This document shows, piece after piece, positions 61,173 to 64,000 of a stretch of 64,000 nt of DNA; within the stretch, counting starts at the first letter, position 1; every line of letters starts with the position of its first letter. The DNA is from Chitinophagaceae bacterium (GTDB lineage: Bacteria; Bacteroidota; Bacteroidia; Chitinophagales; Chitinophagaceae): contig JADKAM010000005.1 of assembly GCA_016715365.1 (NCBI GenBank), forward strand, positions 124,001-188,000, read 5' to 3'. The position numbers were made by a program, and so were the translations under genes. The notes beneath the pieces were generated by a model. It saw only the letters and a program-made list of their open reading frames with translations. It made no database searches and had not been told where the DNA came from.

Positions 61173-61686
61173 AAGTTTCTAAAATATTCTTTTGTAAAAT
61201 CGTTTTGGCTCTCGATAATTGCGATTTACTGGTTCCCTCGGAGATGCCGAGCATTTCTGCAATTTCACGATGATTATATTCCTCTACGAGGTATAGATTC
61301 ACGATCGTCCGGTAGCCGTTAGGTAACTGCTGGATTATTTTTAGAAGGTCAGCCTGTGTAAGTTTCGTTATTCCTGTTAATTCTGTACTGGTAGTATCAA
61401 TATTTTCATGGAGTTCACTAAAAACCATTTTTTGTTTTCTTTTCAGATGGTCGAGGCATGCATTTACAAATATGCGTCTTGCCCATCCTTCAAACGATCC
61501 CTGGGCTTTAAAACTGGATAAATGCTTATAAACGCGTATTATACCCTCCTGAAAAAGATCGTCCGCATCGGTCCTGTTGCCTGCATACCGCAGGCAAAGG
61601 CTGTACATTTTTCCCGAAAGCATATCGTAAATGGCCCTAAAGGCCTTCTCATCACCATCAACTGCCATGGATAATATGACTCCCAC
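61156..61686 (-). CDS. RNA polymerase sigma-70 family (ECF-type) factor
   Basis: A 176-residue ECF-type sigma factor. Region 2 is DEKAFRAIYDMLSGKMYSLCLRYAGNRTDADDLFQEGIIRVYKHL, with FEGWARRIFVNACLDHLKRK. Region 4 is LPNGYRTIVNLYLVEEYNHREIAEMLGISEGTSKSQLSRAKTIL. The start is uncertain: a long frame exists to 61839, but GTG 61686 or ATG 61668 gives the normal length. It leads the anti-sigma-like and GLPGLI genes, overlapping the first by 17 bp. It probably regulates an envelope stress or uptake function. Confidence 0.85.
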   Translation of the reverse strand: MGVILSMAVDGDEKAFRAIYDMLSGKMYSLCLRYAGNRTDADDLFQEGIIRVYKHLSSFKAQGSFEGWARRIFVNACLDHLKRKQKMVFSELHENIDTTSTELTGITKLTQADLLKIIQQLPNGYRTIVNLYLVEEYNHREIAEMLGISEGTSKSQLSRAKTILQKNILETYGRYQ

Positions 61687-61838
61687 CGGATTACTAAGGT
61701 TGCATGGAGCAAAAAAATATTTTATGGGTAAGCTTTGCCTGGGACTCATAACGACGTGCATGTCTTTGAAAACGCTTGCAAAGCTGAAAGTAGTTAACCT
61801 CAAATATGGGGTTCCCGATGTAAAAGACGGGTTCCGCA

Positions 61839-62288
61839 TTACTCAAATCCGTCTTTCACCATAGCCCAAAATGCATCCAGTGCCATAATACGGGGTTTTA
61901 AAAAACTGATAATGGCCGGCCAGTCTGCCTGGTTCAATATGTTTACATCATTCAGTTGCAGGGATATGCTGCTAATGGTTTTATGATCGGTTTCAATTTT
62001 TTCATTCCACAGCCAGTTGAATGTAGTTGTGGAAGTCAGTAAATTTTTAAGTGATAGAAATTGATCGTAGTAATGTGATCTTTGTTCCTCCTGCGGATGT
62101 GAAATTTCAATGGCAATAAAAGCTATTGTATTACCTGCATCCATTTTAAAATGAATATTGCGGATGCCGGTTTTATAATTGATCCAGTTAACAGGCAGGC
62201 CTGAAGCACCGGGAACCGGTTTCATATATTGCCCGAAGTTTGTCCAGAATTGGGTTTTTAATTTTGATGACAGCTCTTTGGAATACAT
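61839..62288 (-). CDS. DUF4268 protein
   Basis: A 149-residue cytosolic protein with the DUF4268 pattern: LKTQFWTNFGQYMKPVPGAS, WINYKTGIRNIHFKMDAGNT, IAIEISHPQEEQRSHYYDQF, FNWLWNEKIETDHKTISSIS and WPAIISFLKPRIMALDAFW. This domain is found alone and fused to nuclease-like domains; its function is not known. TACCTTG ends 5 bp before the ATG, which may indicate a very short leader. Confidence 0.75.
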   Translation of the reverse strand: MYSKELSSKLKTQFWTNFGQYMKPVPGASGLPVNWINYKTGIRNIHFKMDAGNTIAFIAIEISHPQEEQRSHYYDQFLSLKNLLTSTTTFNWLWNEKIETDHKTISSISLQLNDVNILNQADWPAIISFLKPRIMALDAFWAMVKDGFE

Positions 62289-62312
62289 GGGTGCAAGGTA
62301 AAATATTTATGT

Positions 62313-62410
62313 TAGGTGTCTGGCCACTATGCAGAGCCTGAATTTTTTTAATTGCTTATGGTACTTAAGTGTCTATAAATTTAAGTGTGTTTGTAGTGGC
62401 CTGACACCTA
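62313..62410. repeat. 98-bp palindromic repeat, copy 1 (upstream of the nucleoid protein gene)
   Basis: The ends are TAGGTGTCTGGCCACTA (62313-62329) and TAGTGGCCTGACACCTA (62394-62410), inverted copies with one mismatch. The interior is AT-rich. A second copy, also exactly 98 bp and in the same orientation, is at 63483-63580. The ends are conserved between copies while the middle differs, so the ends are probably what matters. Confidence 0.8.
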
Positions 62411-62423
62411 TGTAAAAAGACCT

Positions 62424-62431
62424 TATTTTTG
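62424..62431 (+). promoter_or_regulatory. -7 box of the nucleoid-associated protein gene
   Basis: TATTTTTG matches TAnnTTTG. Four bases later is the A of ATG 62436, the same spacing as between the ffs -7 box and its +1. The transcript is therefore probably leaderless. Confidence 0.65.
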
Positions 62432-62435
62432 CCGC

Positions 62436-63479
62436 ATGACTGCAATTGAAAACGTAACCATACTCCGTGCCATTGTACATAAAGTAGGCAACCCAACACG
62501 TGGCGAAGCTTTAAAGCTTTCGCCCAACAACCTTACAATGAATGACGCTGTTGTTCAAAAACTGCTGCTTAAATATTTGCTTGGCGCTATTAATGAGAAC
62601 GATCAGAACCGCTTTACACATTTGCACGATGTAAAGATGAATGAAGTGTATAGTTATGTGGCCGACATATTTTCGGACGCTGATAATTTTACTGCTGTCA
62701 GCGCTAAAATAGCGCAGTTCTTATACAGCAAATCTACCCATGTAAAAGTAAAAGAAGGCGAGTTGTGTGTGGTGGAACTGGATCATGTTCCTTTTGAAAA
62801 TGACTTTGTAAAAGCGGTGGGTATTTTTAAGGCAGAAAGCAAAGAAACTTTTTTAAAGATATTTGAACACGGCGAAAACCTGGAGATGATACCCGAAGAT
62901 GGTATCAACATCAATAAGCCGGATAAGGCCTGTGTAGTGTTTAAAAGCAATGCAGCAGATGGTTACCGGGTTTGTGTGATAGACCATACCAACAAACAGC
63001 AGGATGCACAATACTGGGTGAATGATTTTTTACAGGTAGCGCCCATTGCCGATGATTACCACCATACCGATCATTACCTGGCCATGTGTAAGCAGTTTGC
63101 CACCAATGAATATGCCGAACAGTTTACCGTAGAAAGATCTGACCAGCTGGAGATGATGAACCGCAGCATGGATTATTTTAAAACGCATGACCAGTTTAAC
63201 CTGGATGAATTTGCCACCGAAGTGATACACCACCCCGAAGTGATCGACAGCTTTAAGGAATACAAAAAGAACTTTGAAGCCGCACGTAATTACGAAATAG
63301 AAGATGCATTTGATATAAACCTGGCTGCGGTTAAAAAGCAACAGAAATCTTTTAAGTCTGTTTTAAAACTGGATAAGAATTTTCACATTTATATACATGG
63401 CCGGCGGGATCTGATCGAGAAAGGTACAGATGCATCGGGTAAGAAATTTTATAAAATTTATTTTGAGGAGGAGCATTGA
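62436..63479 (+). CDS. Nucleoid-associated protein (NdpA / 37-kDa type)
   Basis: A 347-residue protein of the NdpA / YejK family (PF04245), DNA-binding nucleoid proteins. Family blocks: NVTILRAIVHKVGNPTRGE, FTHLHDVKMNEVYSYVADIF, KEGELCVVELDHVPFENDFVKAVGIFK, ACVVFKSNAADGYRVCVIDH, AQYWVNDFLQVAPIADDYHHTDHYL and the C-terminal FKSVLKLDKNFHIYIHGRRD. Enteric homologues are about 335 residues. It sits between two 98-bp palindromic repeats. The start is ATG 62436, likely on a leaderless transcript. Confidence 0.93.
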   Translation: MTAIENVTILRAIVHKVGNPTRGEALKLSPNNLTMNDAVVQKLLLKYLLGAINENDQNRFTHLHDVKMNEVYSYVADIFSDADNFTAVSAKIAQFLYSKSTHVKVKEGELCVVELDHVPFENDFVKAVGIFKAESKETFLKIFEHGENLEMIPEDGININKPDKACVVFKSNAADGYRVCVIDHTNKQQDAQYWVNDFLQVAPIADDYHHTDHYLAMCKQFATNEYAEQFTVERSDQLEMMNRSMDYFKTHDQFNLDEFATEVIHHPEVIDSFKEYKKNFEAARNYEIEDAFDINLAAVKKQQKSFKSVLKLDKNFHIYIHGRRDLIEKGTDASGKKFYKIYFEEEH

Positions 63480-63482
63480 TCT

Positions 63483-63580
63483 TAGGTGTCTGGCCACTAT
63501 GCAGAGTCTGCAACTTTAAAATTGCTTTTGTTAAGCAGTATCCTTAAAAATTAAGCGTGTTTGTAGTGGCCTGACACCTA
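63483..63580. repeat. 98-bp palindromic repeat, copy 2 (downstream of the nucleoid protein gene)
   Basis: It begins 3 bp after the stop of the nucleoid-associated protein gene and has the same end sequences as copy 1 (TAGGTGTCTGGCCACTA and TAGTGGCCTGACACCTA). Its AT-rich centre differs from copy 1. The remainder of the 322-bp gap 63480-63801 holds the terminator hairpin below and no gene. Confidence 0.8.
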
Positions 63581-63609
63581 TGCAGGCTTCGGGCGTTGGC
63601 GGGGATGCC

Positions 63610-63630
63610 AACCCGGCGTTCGGGTTTTAT
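63610..63630 (+). terminator. Terminator-like hairpin after the nucleoid protein gene
   Basis: AACCCG (63610-63615) pairs with CGGGTT (63621-63626), followed by TTATATTTTATG. A second short stem (TTGGC/GCCAA, about 63597-63611) precedes it. It is placed to end transcription of the nucleoid-associated protein gene. Confidence 0.55.
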
Positions 63631-63801
63631 ATTTTATGAGGGTTAAAAAGTGAGAGGATGAAATGAATAATGCCAACAAAGGCTAGAAGTAAACTGCAGT
63701 TGCAAACCGCCCATACTAATAGACAAAAGTGATCCCATAATCATCGCATTTGAATTAAAGATTTCGTGAGGGAATACTTGTGCCAGTGGGGGGCTGAAGT
63801 T

Positions 63802-63984
63802 TTATTCTTTTCTTTTAATAGGAGCTAATAAAATATAAAAAATCCATGCAAACCATGATATAAAAATCACAGCCAATACCCAAGCAATTTTTTCTCTGGA
63901 AGATGTTCTGTTAGAAGTTATGATCATATAAATTGGGAATAACCACAAACAAAATAGCAGCGCCAAAATCAGTAAAGGTCCCAT
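63802..63984 (-). CDS. Small PLDc_N-domain membrane protein
   Basis: A 60-residue protein with two membrane helices (LLILALLFCLWLFPIYMII and IAWVLAVIFISWFAWIFYILL) joined by TSNRTSSREK. The second half matches the short phospholipase D N-terminal (PLDc_N) domain, including W-x-x-x-x-x-(F/I)-x-x-x-x-x-W-(I/L)-x-(F/Y)-(Y/F). Such short forms are common in Bacteroidota. It has a basic end (APIKRKE). No enzymatic part is present. Confidence 0.7.
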   Translation of the reverse strand: MGPLLILALLFCLWLFPIYMIITSNRTSSREKIAWVLAVIFISWFAWIFYILLAPIKRKE

Positions 63985-64000
63985 AGCTTGTCAAAAATTG

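Noticed and set aside
1..64000. tRNA genes, IS transposases, phage genes, CRISPR arrays
   Set aside because: No T-loop GTTCGAAT-type signatures with matching stems, no DDE or Y1 transposase, no integrase or phage structural genes, and no tandem palindromic arrays were seen by eye. A tRNA scan would settle the first point.

Overview
The window is a 64 kb piece of a Bacteroidota chromosome, most likely from the class Chitinophagia (Chitinophagaceae-like). Several things point there: type IX secretion (T9SS) parts (a plug protein, PorP/SprF, type A and type B sorting domains), a GLPGLI protein, TamL, CCC-motif membrane proteins, a type 3 ProS, the short SRP RNA, and promoters of the Bacteroidota form TAnnTTTG. 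No phage, CRISPR array, transposase or tRNA gene was seen.

Layout. 1-9.6 kb: a B12-type radical SAM protein cut by the left edge, a TrmH-like methyltransferase, a frameshifted S9 peptidase, small lipoproteins, Xaa-Pro aminopeptidase and a GNAT. 9.7-15.2 kb: a frameshifted FadL-like porin, a Tyr/Ser/Asn-rich lipoprotein, proS, DUF2752 and three tandem CCC-motif membrane proteins. 15.2-21.5 kb: the RDD / SpoIIM / DUF4129 / DUF4350 / MoxR / DUF58 cluster, with an in-frame TAG in DUF58. 22-30.4 kb: truB, tamL, a frameshifted SpoU-type methyltransferase, a LolC/E-like permease, the T9SS plug gene, the SRP RNA gene ffs and a transaldolase. 30.4-47.9 kb: mostly minus-strand small genes, a five-gene unit (HipA-like kinase, DUF3037, AlkB, GNAT, thioesterase), an intact S9 peptidase, and a T9SS type B surface protein with its PorP/SprF partner. 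48-56 kb: a complete trp operon. 56-64 kb: a TlpA-like protein, pdxJ, a sigma factor / anti-sigma-like / GLPGLI operon, and an NdpA-type nucleoid protein between two 98-bp repeats.

The most striking region is the trp operon. It starts with a leader peptide carrying three consecutive Trp codons, followed by a strong terminator: a textbook attenuator. Between that attenuator and the trpE start codon sits a 506-bp element with perfect 26-bp terminal inverted repeats that encodes a GxxExxY (PD-(D/E)XK-like) protein. Its right repeat ends on the base before the trpE ATG. An 89-bp derivative without a gene, carrying the same right repeat, lies between a GNAT gene and trpB in the same operon. This looks like a small mobile element family and its MITE-like derivative, now placed under tryptophan attenuation.

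Seven coding breaks (six single-base frameshifts, five of them in short homopolymers, and one in-frame stop) all fall in the first 27 kb, and none were seen in the remaining 37 kb. This may be a local assembly-quality effect rather than gene decay, so the affected genes are reported as disrupted, not as certain pseudogenes.
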